A stretch of DNA of 64,000 nucleotides from positions 111,990-175,989 of the forward strand of contig JAIWND010000045.1 in NCBI GenBank assembly GCA_025330725.1, written 5' to 3'. Of this stretch, positions 45,617 to 58,431 are shown one piece after another. The notes under the pieces were generated by a model. It ran no database searches. It was not told where the DNA came from and saw nothing but the letters and a program-made list of their open reading frames with translations. Numbering within the stretch: position 1 is the first letter of the stretch; the number at the start of each line of letters is the position of its first letter. This DNA is from Chlamydoabsidia padenii. Lineage: Eukaryota; Mucoromycota; Mucoromycetes; Mucorales; Cunninghamellaceae. Position numbers and translations under genes: made by a program.

Positions 45617-47608
45617 ATGTCTCGATCTAACCGGAAACATCAAGGCTCAAACCGTACCAAGTCTTACCGCCACCATAACAACAATAGCAATCGAACTCAA
45701 TTTAAACCTCGACATAATAATAATAACAAGCACTATTCACAACAACGCAATGAACAACGCTTTGATAAAAAACCACCGGTGGTCGAACATATCAAGACTT
45801 TACCGTTACCTAAAGGACCTTTGTTTGACAAAACTCAACTGACTGCGCGATGGAAGAAGGCAAGGACTATTGGGCCTGGTTTTATTAATGGTCAAAATAC
45901 TTGCTTTTTGAACTCTGTACTGGAATGCTTGACCTACACACCTGCTTTGGCTCAGTACTTTTTACACCAAGGACACCGGAAGCACTGTAAGTACTACATA
46001 AAGAACCACGACAGCATCAATTAACCATGTTTCTTATCCATTATAGGTACCTCCAAACGATTCTGTGCCATGTGTGCTATGGATGACCATATACATCGAT
46101 GCCTGGTTGAACCTAAAAGTCTGGTCAAAGGTGCGGCCATTCTTCCCAGAGCGTTTACCACCAATTTAAGAGGTAAGGCATCTTGTGTCATATACTTTTA
46201 CTAACACTTTACTAATATTCTTTTCTTAGTCTTCTCTCCCACACTACGATTAGGAAGACAAGAAGATGCCCATGAATTTATGATGTTTTTATTGGATTCC
46301 ATGCATAAATCAACCATTCAAGGCTACGGGTAAGATGAACCTACCCACCTCTTTACATAAACTGACGTTGTCCTTTTGTTTACTCTGAAGGAAACTGGAT
46401 GCTAAAACCGAACGAACAGCTTTTATCTATCAAATATTCGGTGGTCAGCTACAATCACAATTACGTTGCCATAGCTGTAACGCCAAATCAAACACATTCG
46501 ATAACTTTTTGGACCTCAGTGTTGATCTACAACAAGCAAACTCAGTACAACGTGCATTGGAAAACTTTATCAAGGTGGACATGATTGGTGGAAATGATCC
46601 TGATACAAAGTATCGATGTGATTCGTAAGTATAAATATAAAAAAAAAAAGGATAACAGAGGATGGTATAAACTAGATAGTAAGGGGTGTATTGACTTTTT
46701 TTTTTTTTCTTTTGTATATCATATAGTTGTAAACAAAAAGTGAATGCCGGAAAACAAATGACGATCCATGAATTACCCTCAATGCTCTGTGTCCATCTCA
46801 AGCGATTCACTTTTGACATGATGCGTGGTTATATGCGGAAGGTTACCAAGGATATTCAATACACGGAAATTTTGGATATGGCGCCTTATGTCAGTAAAGA
46901 AGCAAACTGTCAATCTGCCATCTATCACCTGTATGCTGTCTTGGTACATCTTGGTTATGGTTGCGATTCTGGTCATTATTTTGCTTATGTAAAGGCTCCT
47001 GATGGGAAATGGTTCCGTATGGATGATGAAGACGTAAGTGGAGCAAACAATCACTAGTCCCTGAACTCACAGAATCTCTTCTTCTTTTTCAGGTGACACC
47101 TGTCTCATTGAAAGAAGTATTATCTCAACAAGCCTATATGCTCTTTTACACATCCGATCCATCTTCACCCTCCTCCACCACTATGACACAACAGAAATCA
47201 ACAACAGAGACCGATCGTGGAACAAAACGACCTGCCGACGAAGTAGGAACCGTCGAACCAACAATCCATGAACCATCATCATCACCATCATCATCATCAT
47301 CATCATCACAGCCTGAATTACAAGAAAAGAAGAAGAAGAAGAAGAAGACAAAGGCCATTGTGGACAACACTACAAAAGAAGAACCAACATCAACCATGGA
47401 TAGATATAGCACTTGGATGGTTGAATCATCTAACAAGCCTTTTCGCTCCCTTCGTGGTGACCTATCTCCTCCAACATTTGCGGCTGCCGTCGGTGATATT
47501 AGCGCGTGGACTATACAAGAAAATGATGAATCGTCTCGGTCGATGCCAATGGGTACCAAATGGACCCGTCGTATGAAACGCTGGCATATCACTTCTTTAA
47601 ACCAATGA
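45617..47608 (+). CDS. ubiquitin-specific protease of the USP36/USP42 type
   Basis: Six exons (45617-45986, 46047-46172, 46230-46329, 46391-46624, 46727-47033, 47093-47608) give 550 residues. The Cys box is GFINGQNTCFLNS (C96; the usual LG before NTC is GQ, while the oxyanion Asn is kept), followed by LECLTYTPALAQYFLHQGH, FCAMCAMDDHI, LGRQEDAHEFMMFLLD, FGGQLQSQLRCHSC and YRCDSCKQKV (zinc site), LPSMLCVHLKRF and the His box YGCDSGHYFAYVKA (H360) with DDEDV. Block order matches USP36/42, nucleolar deubiquitinases needed for ribosome biogenesis and histone H2B processing. The N terminus is Asn/His/Arg-rich and the tail has a lysine cluster that would fit nuclear or nucleolar targeting. A last FAAAVGDISAW-WTRRMKR segment is unassigned. 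Confidence 0.94.
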
Positions 47609-47965
47609 AATACCATTATGTACTAGTATAATTTAGTCTTTATTGTTGCATTCGTCTCTTCAACTATATATGGTAGTAACTATAGAAATCTTTTTATATC
47701 CATCCACTAATAAAATAATAAAATAAAAACTTTTTTGATTTTGACTTGACACAATCTGGCTTGATTTGGGTGATGATATCATACACACTTGCAGTAATTT
47801 TAGAAAATAAGGGGGAGAGGATCACATTTTAGTGTTTCAAGGGCTTTGATACTCTCAAGGTTTAAGCGTGGATTCAAACCCCGCGTGCGTGTTTATTTTT
47901 CTCGGCGCTCTTTTTTCGATTTGTGCTTCTCTTCCTTATTCCTAATAATTCATCATCATTCTTTC
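47609..47965. promoter_or_regulatory. intergenic region and promoter of the C2-domain gene
   Basis: AATAAAATAATAAAATAAA near 47710 ends the USP transcript. TTCAAACCCCGCG at 47873-47885 is a recurrent-element copy 82 bases before the next start, followed by a CT-rich leader. Confidence 0.5.
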
Positions 47966-49605
47966 ATGGCCCAAGTCAAATATATAGGTGAACTAGCTGT
48001 AGTGGCTTTAAAAGCGGTAAGAAACTTTAAAGTATGAAAACAACATAAATTGCTAACATCAACTCCCCTTTAATTGACTATAGAAAGATCTTCCTAACCG
48101 TGAGGTAACGAAAAAGAAATAGTCAAGATGATGACGATACTGGCTGTCTAACTAGGGATTTTTTCTATTTTATTACTTAGGTTGTTGGTAAACAAGATCC
48201 TTTTTGTGTTTTCCGTCTGGGTGAAGAAGCAAAAAAGACGAAAACTGACTATCGTGGTGGACAACACCCTGTGTGGGATGATCAGGTAATAAAAAAAAAA
48301 AAGACACAGCAATAGTAACTTTGAATTAACATGGGTTATATTTGTAGGTGAACTTGATGGTACCGGAAGGCAAAGTGAAGATGCGGGTCCAATTGTTTGA
48401 TGAAGACGCCAAGCGTGAAGATTTGATCTCTGAAACAGATCTTGATATTACTACTGTGATCAAGGAAGGGGAACAAGATGGTAAGTAATAACGTGGCTGA
48501 TGATGATGACGATAATGATGGGCTGATACAATCATTCTCTCTCTCTTGTTAGGTTGGTTCCCATTGTCTTACAAAGGCCGCAAGGCTGGGGAAATCTACT
48601 TGGAATTGACTTTTTACGCTGCAGTAAGTCTTTTATATAAAAAGTGCACGCGGAATTGAGAATATAGTATACTCACCTTTTTGGTTTTTCTTAGCGCCCA
48701 CCTCCTCGACGTCAACCCACTAGATATAAAGGAGGTATTCGACCACAATCATACCAAGGTACACCTCCTCCTCCTGTACCAACATCAAACTATCCTCCCC
48801 CTCCTAGCACCGGACGACCTTTGCCACCAGCACCTTTGGCATCTTCTTCTACACCTACATCTCGGTACAATGTTGGACCTGCGCCTTATATTCCACCTCA
48901 GCCTGTTCAACCTGTCCAGCACACAGCCACGCCACATATGCCATCGACTTTGACTCCGACTCCTTCCACTTCTAGTGGTGCATATCCTCCTCCTTCGAAT
49001 CGTCCACCACCACAACAGCAACAGCAACAACATCTTTATGGAAAACCACAACACCATCAACATCAACATGTATCACAACCACCAGCACATAGTAATAATG
49101 GTTATTATCCACCTCCAGCACCTTCGGCGGCGGCGGGAACTCAACCTTTATTATCAGCTCCGTTCCGTCCTGGTCATTCTCCTCAAAACAGTGCACCATC
49201 GAATCAAGGTAAAGTAATCATCTATACATTTGAAGAGTATATATATATATATATATATATTGACTTTTATCTTTATATATCCTAGGTTATCCTCCTCATC
49301 AACAAGCTTACCCTCCTTCGGCTCAATACGGTAACTTTTCGACACCTGTGATGGCCTCCTATCCTCCTCCTACAAGTGCACCTGGTAACAATGCCATGAA
49401 CTTCCCTGAACCTCAACGAAATCCCGGTTATCCACCCTCTTCTTATGGCGGTGCTCCTCCTCCTTCTCAACAACAACAACAACACGCTTATCCTTCTTAT
49501 CCTCCTGCTGCTGGTGCTTATCCTCCTGCTGGTTATCCACCTTCTGGTTATCCTCCACAACAATCACATTACAATTCTCAAGGTTACCCCCCTCCTCACC
49601 ATTAG
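47966..49605 (+). CDS. C2-domain protein with Pro-rich tail, Inn1/Fic1-like cytokinesis factor
   Basis: Seven exons (47966-48016, 48084-48104, 48181-48285, 48348-48480, 48553-48623, 48695-49208, 49286-49605) give 404 residues; exon 2 is only 21 bases. The N-terminal C2 domain runs from GELAVVALKAKDLPNRE through GKQDPFCVFRLGEEAKKTKT, GGQHPVWDDQVNLMVPEGK, MRVQLFDEDAKREDLI and GWFPLSYKGRKAGEIYLELTF. The remaining 240 residues are Pro/Tyr/Gln-rich with repeated YPPxGYPP and PPPP segments that could bind SH3 domains. This architecture is that of yeast Inn1 and fission-yeast Fic1, which join the contractile ring to membrane ingression and septum synthesis by binding F-BAR protein Hof1/Cdc15. The SH3 membrane protein at 41821 and F-BAR RhoGAP at 60174 are plausible functional relatives but there is no direct link in sequence. 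Confidence 0.88.
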
Positions 49606-49613
49606 ATTTAATA

Positions 49614-49644
<31 letters not shown>

Positions 49645-49919
49645 CATGTTTTTACAGTTTATATGTAGCCTTAAATAAAATCGTTCATATATATTATATA
49701 CTGTTGTCATCGTTATTTGCTGCAAACCCGACATGATCTGGTGCCTGGTTTTTTAGGTGGTATAATTGGGGTATTTTAGTGGATGGGTTTCAAATCCCGA
49801 CAATGGAGTTTATTTCACTGGTGGTTTTTCAGAGGGAGATTTTTTATTTTTTCTTTCTACTCTCTTCTTTTGATTTCCCTTTTCGTTTGTCCTTCTCTCT
49901 CTCTTTGCTTTTTTACACT

Positions 49920-49969
<50 letters not shown>

Positions 49970-50050
49970 CTTCTATACTCTTCTTCTTCTTTTAAACCTG
50001 TATCGATCCCAATCCATTCCTTCTTTGGCTTTCTTCATCACCAAGTAGCC
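49606..50050. promoter_or_regulatory. intergenic region and promoter of the hybrid histidine kinase
   Basis: A (TTA)n run at 49616-49644 lies in the upstream 3' UTR. TTTCAAATCCCGA at 49788-49800 is a copy of the recurrent element 251 bases before the start. CT-rich and poly-T sequence follow. Confidence 0.5.
49922..49964 (+). promoter_or_regulatory. poly-dT promoter tract of the hybrid histidine kinase gene
   Basis: A run of 43 T on the coding strand ends 86 bases before the ATG at 50051, in a CT-rich leader. Confidence 0.5.
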
Positions 50051-53000
50051 ATGAATTTACATACTCTAGATCTTGATTCCATAAAGATCAAGGGTTATAC
50101 ATTCGATCCTGCGTCTCCTCTCGATAATGATAGTGATAACGTTCTTGTTATATGTGGCGAAAGGTAAACAAAGAAAAGGGGCAGGGTGAAAAGAAAAGAC
50201 ATTACTAATTATTGTATTGTATTGTATTGTAGAACTCGAGATAGTCTCCCCATTGTTGCCAAACTCTCCTATCAAGGTCTTCGACTGGAACGTGAATACC
50301 ATATAGCACAACGATTATATCGGTTCCCTGAAGCTCAACAATTGCTCAGCCAACCTTTGGAAAAAGTCAATTTACCTCATGGCCTTATTGCTATTATATT
50401 CAAATATGACGGTAAAGTAAACAAAATAAAGTACATATGTGTGTGACATTGTCTGACAAGGTATTTATCAACGTCTTCTTCTTGTACTTCCTTTAGGTGC
50501 GAATCGATTGGATGCCTGTCAACCTGATCTAACACAGTATACCGATCAACAACAACAACAATCCTCTTCTGAAGAAACAAGGTCAAGGACTCCTCCATCT
50601 ATAGATTTGGATTCTTTTTTAGACTTTGCCATTCAATGTTGCAACTGTCTTGAATTTATTCACAAACACCAAAGTAAGGAGGCAATTATGCATCTCCCCT
50701 TGCTGACGTAAACTCACATACATTTGTGCTTTTTATATTTATAGTTGTCCATGGAGAAATCAAACTCAATGCATTGTTATGGCCAGAAAACAGCACGGTG
50801 AAATTATGGAACTTTGGCTCTGGATCAAGAAGTTTGGAAACGAATCTTACATCAGAGGGCTGGCGAAAAACTGTTCATCGACATGGGGCGTCAAACTTTT
50901 TACAAATGCTCATGTATATGTCTCCCGAACAAACCGGTCGTACCACCTTCCAACCTGACCACCGCACGGATCTTTACAGTATTGGCATCACTTTTTATGT
51001 CGTCCTCACCCAATCCTTGCCTTTTGCCAACAATAGCCCAATGGAAATCGTGCATAATGTGATGAATCGTCGACTATCAGCTGTCCATGAAATTCGTCCT
51101 GACTTGCCTATGGTTTTATCAGCAATCATTGATAAATTGACAAACAAGGTAAAAACAACGGGCTACTATTAATCAAGTTTTTTTTTGATTTAATCATATA
51201 CTAATGATCTTCTTCTTTTTGTAGTCACCTGATGAACGATATACCAGTGCTCATGGATTACGTGAAGATCTGAAAGAAGTTAAACGTCAATTAGATGCCA
51301 CCAACGATCCTCAGGTAAAGAGATAGTAAAGATGGATAATATATAAAACTTGGACTTTGATGATAACTAACCTTCTTCTATTCACTCTAGTCAATCTCAC
51401 CTTTTAATCTTGGGAAATACGATATTGCCAGTGTCTTCACCTTACCTAATGGATGTTTTGGTCGACGACGGGAAGTGGAAATGGTCACCAGCATAGTCCG
51501 GAAAACTGCCTACCTGTACGGCCGAAGCATGCGTAATCAGCCATCTAGATACAACAACTTCGAAACGATCCTCACTCCATTACACACGAGTGACAGCAGC
51601 ACTACTGTCGAAGGTGGGTCTTCTAATCGGATTATCAACAATGGAATGAACGCTCGTGGACAACATCGACGACAAAATACCACCAGTGCGGCACGATGGA
51701 AGAAACCTACGGAAATGGTTGCGATCTATGGTGATTCTGGTGTGGGTAAATCGACATTGGTGCGTAGTATTCAACAAGTAGCTCGAGGTTTTGGATACAT
51801 CGCAACAGCTAAATTTGATACCCGACAACCCACTCCTTATGGTTGTATCCTGCGCTGTCTATCTATCTTCTTCAAGAACATTCTCGGTGAATCTCAAGCT
51901 GAATGTGATCGATTCTCCAGCATGTTGAAAACACAATTGGGACCCCAAGCTTCCAAGGAACTGCCTACTCTCTTGTTGGACAATGTACCGGAAATACGCG
52001 CCTTTTTGGATGAATCCGATGTGTTGGATGCTGATCTTGCTGGTGGGAATGAAATCAGTGGGAATGAAATCAAAATGCGCTTCCATTCGGCCTTTTTGGA
52101 AATTTTTCAGGTCATGGTCAACTTTAAATTTGTCACTTTGGTAAGTCTATATAATAAATAAAAAAAAAAAAAAAAAGGGTATCGGTTGGTAATAAAGATA
52201 ATAACTTGATTTCTTTTCATTTATTATATAACCATAGTTTCTGGAAGATCTACATCAAGCAGGTAATATCCATTATCCCTCCCTATGTCACCCTTTACTA
52301 ACTTGTTTATCATAATAGACGAAGCATCCATCGAACTGTTGGACTCCTTAATTGCTGCGCGATTAGACCTTTTGGTGATTGTGACTTATCGAACAAGTGA
52401 ACATTCTAGTATGATCTCCACTTTACTCAGTAACGATCACTCGGTGGTCAACTATGTCAAATTGGAAAATATGGACCAACCAGCTTTGATGGACTTGATA
52501 CGAACCACCATGCATCGACACAAAGAACTTGATTTGGTCCTACTCACACCACTGGTCGACTTTATCTCCAAGAAAACCAAGGGGAATCCATTTTACGCCT
52601 GCCAACTATTGACGACATTGGAAAAGAAGGGACTGATCTACTTTACTTGGGAACAATGTCGCTGGGAATACAATCTTCAAGAAATCGAAAAGGCCTTACT
52701 GCATGAAATGGTGGAAACAAGCGAAGATATCAACATTGAATTCTTGGTCAGACGGTTACGGGAACTACCTCCGGATGGACAACGATTTTTAAAATGGGCG
52801 GCATTCATTGGCGACAAGTTTTCTTACGAAACGGTGCGACACTTGATGATGGACGATACTACACGCGATATCTGCTCCGATATGGAACCCGATGATAATG
52901 AAGATGATAATACCAGCGAAGTCAAATCACCACTCTCTGCCTCTAGTATTGATTATATCACCACTCCAGCTGCCTCTACTGTCTCATCCTCACCTGCTAT

Positions 53001-54835
53001 CTCACCTGCTTCCACATCAACCACACTCAGCACGACGCCGGCAATATCGACATCCAATCAACACCAACAAAAAGGTAACAGATTGTCATCAGATGCGATC
53101 AATGGTTTACAATCAGCTTTACAACAAGGATTCATTCACGCCTTCTCTAATGATGATTTTGGATTCAGTCACGATCGGTACTCACAAGCTGCCATGCTCC
53201 TAGCACGACCTGAAAAACGTGACAAGATTCATCTCAAGATTGCGACCTTCTTTATGGACAAACCCAAAGTGGATACATTCTGGGTGGCGGATCATCTCAA
53301 GGCGGCATTGCATCTCGTCAAGTTATTCGACAGGAAAGACAAGCATCGAGCAATCCTCATCCGTGCTGGTGATCGGGCATATAACTCTGGTGCACACAAC
53401 TTAGCCTTCTCCTACTATTCGGCGGCCAAAGATTTATTACCAACTGAACCCTGGATCGATGGTGTTGACGGCACTTACCAAGAAACCCTCCATCTCTATA
53501 CACAACTGGCGGAAATCAGCTGGTTTATGGGCTACGATTTGACCCAACCCTTATTGACAACAATATTAACCAATGCCAAATCCGCTATTGATCGTGCTGC
53601 TGCTTATCGACTGCAACATCGTCATCAATGGCAGAAACTCCAGGGGCGGGCCTATATCTTGATGGAATGTCTCAGTGAACTCGGAGCTGAAAATGTGTCT
53701 TTGGATCTGACAGATATGGAACTACAACAACTTTATCAAGATACGCGGAATGAAGTGCAGAAGATAGGGACTGATAATATCTTCAAGTTGCCTGTATGTG
53801 AAAACCACTTGATTCGTACTCGACTCTCTATTATGGAAGAAATGTAATTGACAAAGAAAAGGGAAAAAAAAAAAAATAGGATATATAACTAATCGTCTTT
53901 TATCTTTTTGATCATTTAGGTGTATCTGGGGCTACTGGATGAATGATACAAAAGCAGTGATGGCGGTCAGTTGTCGATTGGTGAAGAAAACCCTTGACCA
54001 GGGTACTATCAGTCCATCGACAGGCGTTGGCTTTGTCTTCTTTGGTATGGCGGCCATGGTGCTTTACAAGGACTATGAAATCGGACAAAAGGTGGGCCAG
54101 ATCGGCGTGACTTTATGCAATCAATACGGCGGCAATTCCGAGTGTGCTCGGGCGAAACATATGTATGGTGCGTATCTCAGTGTGTGGGAGGGACATTACC
54201 GCGATGCCATGCCCATGTTCCACCAGGCGTTAAAACAAGCACTCCTTGGTGGTGATCGGATTTCGGCAACCTTCTCTCATCTGCATATGGCCACAGGTAT
54301 GCTCTTTGGTGGCGAACCACTATCGGATACCTTGCGGGAGGCCAAGATGTGTCTGGATGAAGTGGATGGGTGGAACAAGACAGCAGGAACTTCACTGATG
54401 GCCATGACAACGATCCGGGCGGTGATGGCTCTCCAGGGCAAGACCAAATTGACTGAAGACGCTATCTTTGATGACGACAACTTTAACGAAAAGGACTACA
54501 TGGCGAAGATGCATGAACTGGCCACTAATGAAGTCCTCCCCATGTACTGGTTTTATGGCATGAAACTGGTCATCCTTATGATGTTTGGGTTTTACAAGAG
54601 CGCAGTCCAAATAGGTCAACAATTCGCCTCTGTTGCTGCTGAACAACCCTCGTTTCGACATACCCATTGGATGCTCTTCTTTTATTGCTTGGCCATGGTG
54701 CAGTGGATACGTCAAGATCGGCTCAAATCATCTGAATTTATGCCTCTGGTCTTGAAAAACAAGAAGAAACTCGAAGAATGGGCAACTCACTCGTAAGTTG
54801 ATAATATATATATATAAAGACGATCATACTCATCG

Positions 54836-54917
<82 letters not shown>

Positions 54918-57900
54918 TTGTGATAGTAAAATCAACCTCCAAATGTTTGTGACACTGATTGTAAGTCATGATGGCGATGATGAATATAAAAGGGTAGGTT
55001 AACTAACTTAGCCTTTTATCATAGGATGCGGAATTATCTGCACTGAACGATGATGATGTGCGTAAAACCGAACGACTCTACGATCAAGCTATAGAAGAAT
55101 CAAAAGCGGGCGACTGGCAACTAGAAACGAATGTGATGTATGAATTTGCAGGCAAATACTATATACGAAACGGCTGTCGACATGTGGGTGACCTCTTATT
55201 AGAAAAGGCGGTGACAGGCTATCGACATCAAGGGTGTTACGGAAAAGGCAATCAACTCTCTCAATCTCTCAAACAATGTCTTGGACAACCTACTACCGAT
55301 GATGATGACCAGTCTGTCATGTCCAAATCTGTCCATGTCCAAACCGAACCTCTCTCCTCTACTTCCACCTTACCTAATCGTGATTCTGTCAGCGATTTCA
55401 GTCTGGCCGAACAGTTTTTACACACCGAAATCTCCAACCGTGAAGCGACACCTGAAGAAACTCTCCTGGCTCTTGATGTGGTGGATCTAGCCTCAATCCT
55501 CAAGAGCTCCCAAGTCATATCTAGTGAAATGAACTTTGAATTGCTCATGAAACAAATGCTACAGGTAAGAAAAGAAAAAAAGAAAAAGGTTAGTAGACAT
55601 ACTCAATGGTCTTTCTTTTTTGCACCATGTAGATCATTTTGGAAAACTCTGGTGCTGAATCTGGTGTGATCATCATTAAAGAAAATTCTTCCTTCTTGAT
55701 AATGGGGACTGGATCACAAGCCGAAGGTAAGGAGAGAGAAAAATGAATGATGTTTAAATACTAATAAACATATTATAGGATGTAAAATCTTAAGGAAACC
55801 CAAGTTGTTATCTGAAGAAGCTGATTCGGTGGTCACTCGTGTCACCCGTTATGCGATTCATGCACAGGAATCGCTTTTAATCCCCGATATCCAACAAGAC
55901 TCACGCTTCTCCGACTGCGAAACATGTGCCAAATCGGTGATCTGTACGCCCATCATACACAAAAGTGCCATTGTCGGTTGTATCTTTATCGAAGGTGCTG
56001 TGGGCTCTCTAACCTTCCGTCATGAAGTGGTCCTTCGGCTCTTATCCCAACAAGTCGGTATCAGTGTCACCAATGCACTTCTATTCAAAAGTATCCAAAA
56101 GGTAACCTATGCCAATGTCAAAATGATCGAAAATCAAAAGGCGGCTCTGGAGGAAGCTCGGAAAAGTAAAGAAGCAGCTTTGCGGGCAATGAAACTCAAG
56201 GCGGATTTCTTGGCCAACACCTCGCATGAAATCAGGACTCCCTTCTCTGGTTTTTATGGTATGATCTCTCTGTTATCGGAAACGTCACTGGATGCTGAAC
56301 AGCTTGACATTGTACATACTGCAAAAGAAAGTTGTGAAATGCTACTCAAGATTATTGGTAGGTTATATATATATATATATATGATGGAATGATTGATTAA
56401 AATGCCCTACTACATTATAGATGACCTTTTGAACTTCTCAAAATTGGAAGCTGGCAAAGTATCTTTAGATTTGGGACCTTTGGTGGTGGAAGAAGTGATC
56501 GCGGATACCATTGAAATTCTCAGCTCTTTGGCGGCACGAAAAGGATTGGAACTGGCGTACATTGTTGATCAAAACGTACCAAAGACGATCATTGGTGATT
56601 CCTCCCGACTACGACAAATCTTGACCAATCTACTAGGTAATGCCATTAAATTCACGCATCAAGGTGGGGTTGTGATTCGATGCCATTTGGAAGAAGAAGT
56701 CCGTGAAGACAACTATATCCGACTACGCTTTGAAGTGATTGACACTGGTATTGGTATCCGACCTGAACAGCAACGCAATCTCTTTGAACCCTTCTCTCAG
56801 GTGGATGGTAGCACGACTCGAATGTATGGCGGCACTGGTCTTGGTTTATCTATTTGCTTACAATTGGTGCGACTGATGATGGGAACAATGAATGTGGAAT
56901 CAAAACCAAATGCTGGGTCTAATTTTTGGTTCTCGGTGATGGTGGAAAAGGATACCAAGGTGGATACATTTGAAAGTTGTGTCTCTCTCATCTCTAAACT
57001 CTCTAAATACAGCATTTTATTGGCGACCTATCACGAACATACGACAACCATGGTGCAGGCACTTTTACCTGAATTCAAGGTGGATCGCACTTCGGATATG
57101 CAACATGCCGTGGCTCAAGCACTTCAAGAACATTACAAGATCCTGGTTCTCGACATTCCGCCTAAACCAAATAGCTTTATAGCTCAACAACTGCAAAGTG
57201 TGGATGATGATCCGGAATGCGAACTCCACATTGTCCTACTCTACGCTCCAGCAACTGAAGGGCATAAAGTGGCGGCAGAAGCAATTAATGGTGCCTCAGA
57301 CCGACGTGGACGAATGGTGAAGATGGCAAGACCAGTCAGGCGGGCAAAACTTCTACGAATCTTGGAACAACTAGTTGAACACCCTCGACATACAACGATG
57401 CCCATCCAACAGCAACAACCTGTCAACTCAATACGTGGTGGTCGGTCTTCTTCACAGCAACAACATGGTACTCGGATCAGTGATTATTCAAATATGAATG
57501 AACTTAGCTACTTTAAGAAACGGCCGGTATTGATTGCTGAAGACAACATGGTGGCACAGAAACTACTTCGAAAACAATTGGAAAAAATGGGCTTTGTGGT
57601 AGAAAGTGCGAACAATGGAGAAGAAGCGGTACAACTGTATGAACAACGACCTATGGAATACTTTTCGCTTGGATTGTTTGATCATCATATGCCAAAGGTA
57701 AAGAAAGAAAGAAAAAAAACAAAGGGGGAGGTTGGTTGACTAACTCTCTTCTTTCTTATAGTGCGACGGGGTAGAAGCCACGAAACGAATCAGACAACTG
57801 GAAATCTCTCGAACCGATCGACTTCCTATCATTGCCTTGACAGCTGACGTACAAACCTCGGCTCGAAGTATTTGCATGAACGCCAAAATGGATGGCTATC

Positions 57901-58139
57901 TGACAAAACCTCTTATCACAAAAGACTTGGTGGCTACCCTTCGGGATTTAAATCCTACATTGAAGTTGCAACAACCATTGTATGTCAAAAAAGATGACGA
58001 TGATGATGCCTTGCTATTGTTATCACCACCAGTCACTCTACTACCTTCATTAAACTCTTCCACCACCTCCACAAATGAATCTACTTCTATCGACATCCCT
58101 CACACCAACACCAACGTCATTAAAAAGAACGACTCTTGA
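50051..58139 (+). CDS. hybrid histidine kinase with N-terminal pseudokinase and AAA-type ATPase domain (Chk1/Mak2-3 type)
   Basis: Fifteen exons (50051-50163, 50233-50411, 50497-50673, 50745-51148, 51225-51314, 51391-52140, 52238-52262, 52319-53843, 53920-54792, 54927-54960, 55025-55564, 55633-55726, 55779-56357, 56421-57697, 57762-58139) give 2345 residues. Order: protein-kinase-like domain (IVHGEIKLNALLWPE near 157, LWNFGSG near 177, MYMSPEQTGR, DLYSIGITFYVVL), P-loop ATPase (GDSGVGKSTL near 435), long helical repeat region, GAF (VICTPIIHKSAIVGCIF), dimerisation helix FLANTSHEIRTP (H1751), ATPase boxes LTNLLGNAIKFT, DTGIGI, GGTGLGLSI, and receiver (VLIAEDN, D2215 in LFDHHMP, K2269 in YLTKP). 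Such proteins sense oxidative and other stress and feed Hpt and response-regulator proteins. The catalytic Asp of HRD and DFG are Glu and Asn, so the kinase-like part is probably inactive. Confidence 0.95.
54838..54914 (+). repeat. 77-base poly-T run inside an intron of the hybrid kinase gene
   Basis: Uninterrupted T from 54838 to 54914, occupying most of intron 9 (54793-54926) and ending 12 bases before the acceptor. It is the longest homopolymer in the window; length may be inexact in the assembly. Confidence 0.9.
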
Positions 58140-58431
58140 TGGGTCTCGCATCTGCATAATCATAATCATAATCATTTATACTTGTATCATTTTAGACTTC
58201 TCTACATTATTTAACATTAAACTTACAATAAACAAGCGCCAGTCGCTCTTTATTACTTTGACCATTTGATTCTATTGTCTTTACTTGTTACCCTCTTACT
58301 GTCTTCCTCATATATTTACACTCCGTCACCTGTCCTAAAATAGTTTACGGGGTTTGAATTGTCTTTTTATTGTGCCGCCTTTTGCTTTTTTATTTTTTTT
58401 TTTCCTTTCTTCTTTTTGTTTCGTAATCACA
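58140..58431. promoter_or_regulatory. short intergenic region, RPN13 promoter
   Basis: CGGGGTTTGAATT at 58348-58360 is a copy of the recurrent element 72 bases before the RPN13 start, followed by a pyrimidine-rich leader. (TAATCA)n repeats near 58158 fall in the upstream 3' UTR. Confidence 0.45.

Noticed and set aside
47146..47616. 156-codon minus-strand frame with poly-Phe and poly-Asp
   Set aside because: Mirror image of the Lys- and Ser-repeat tail of the USP gene.
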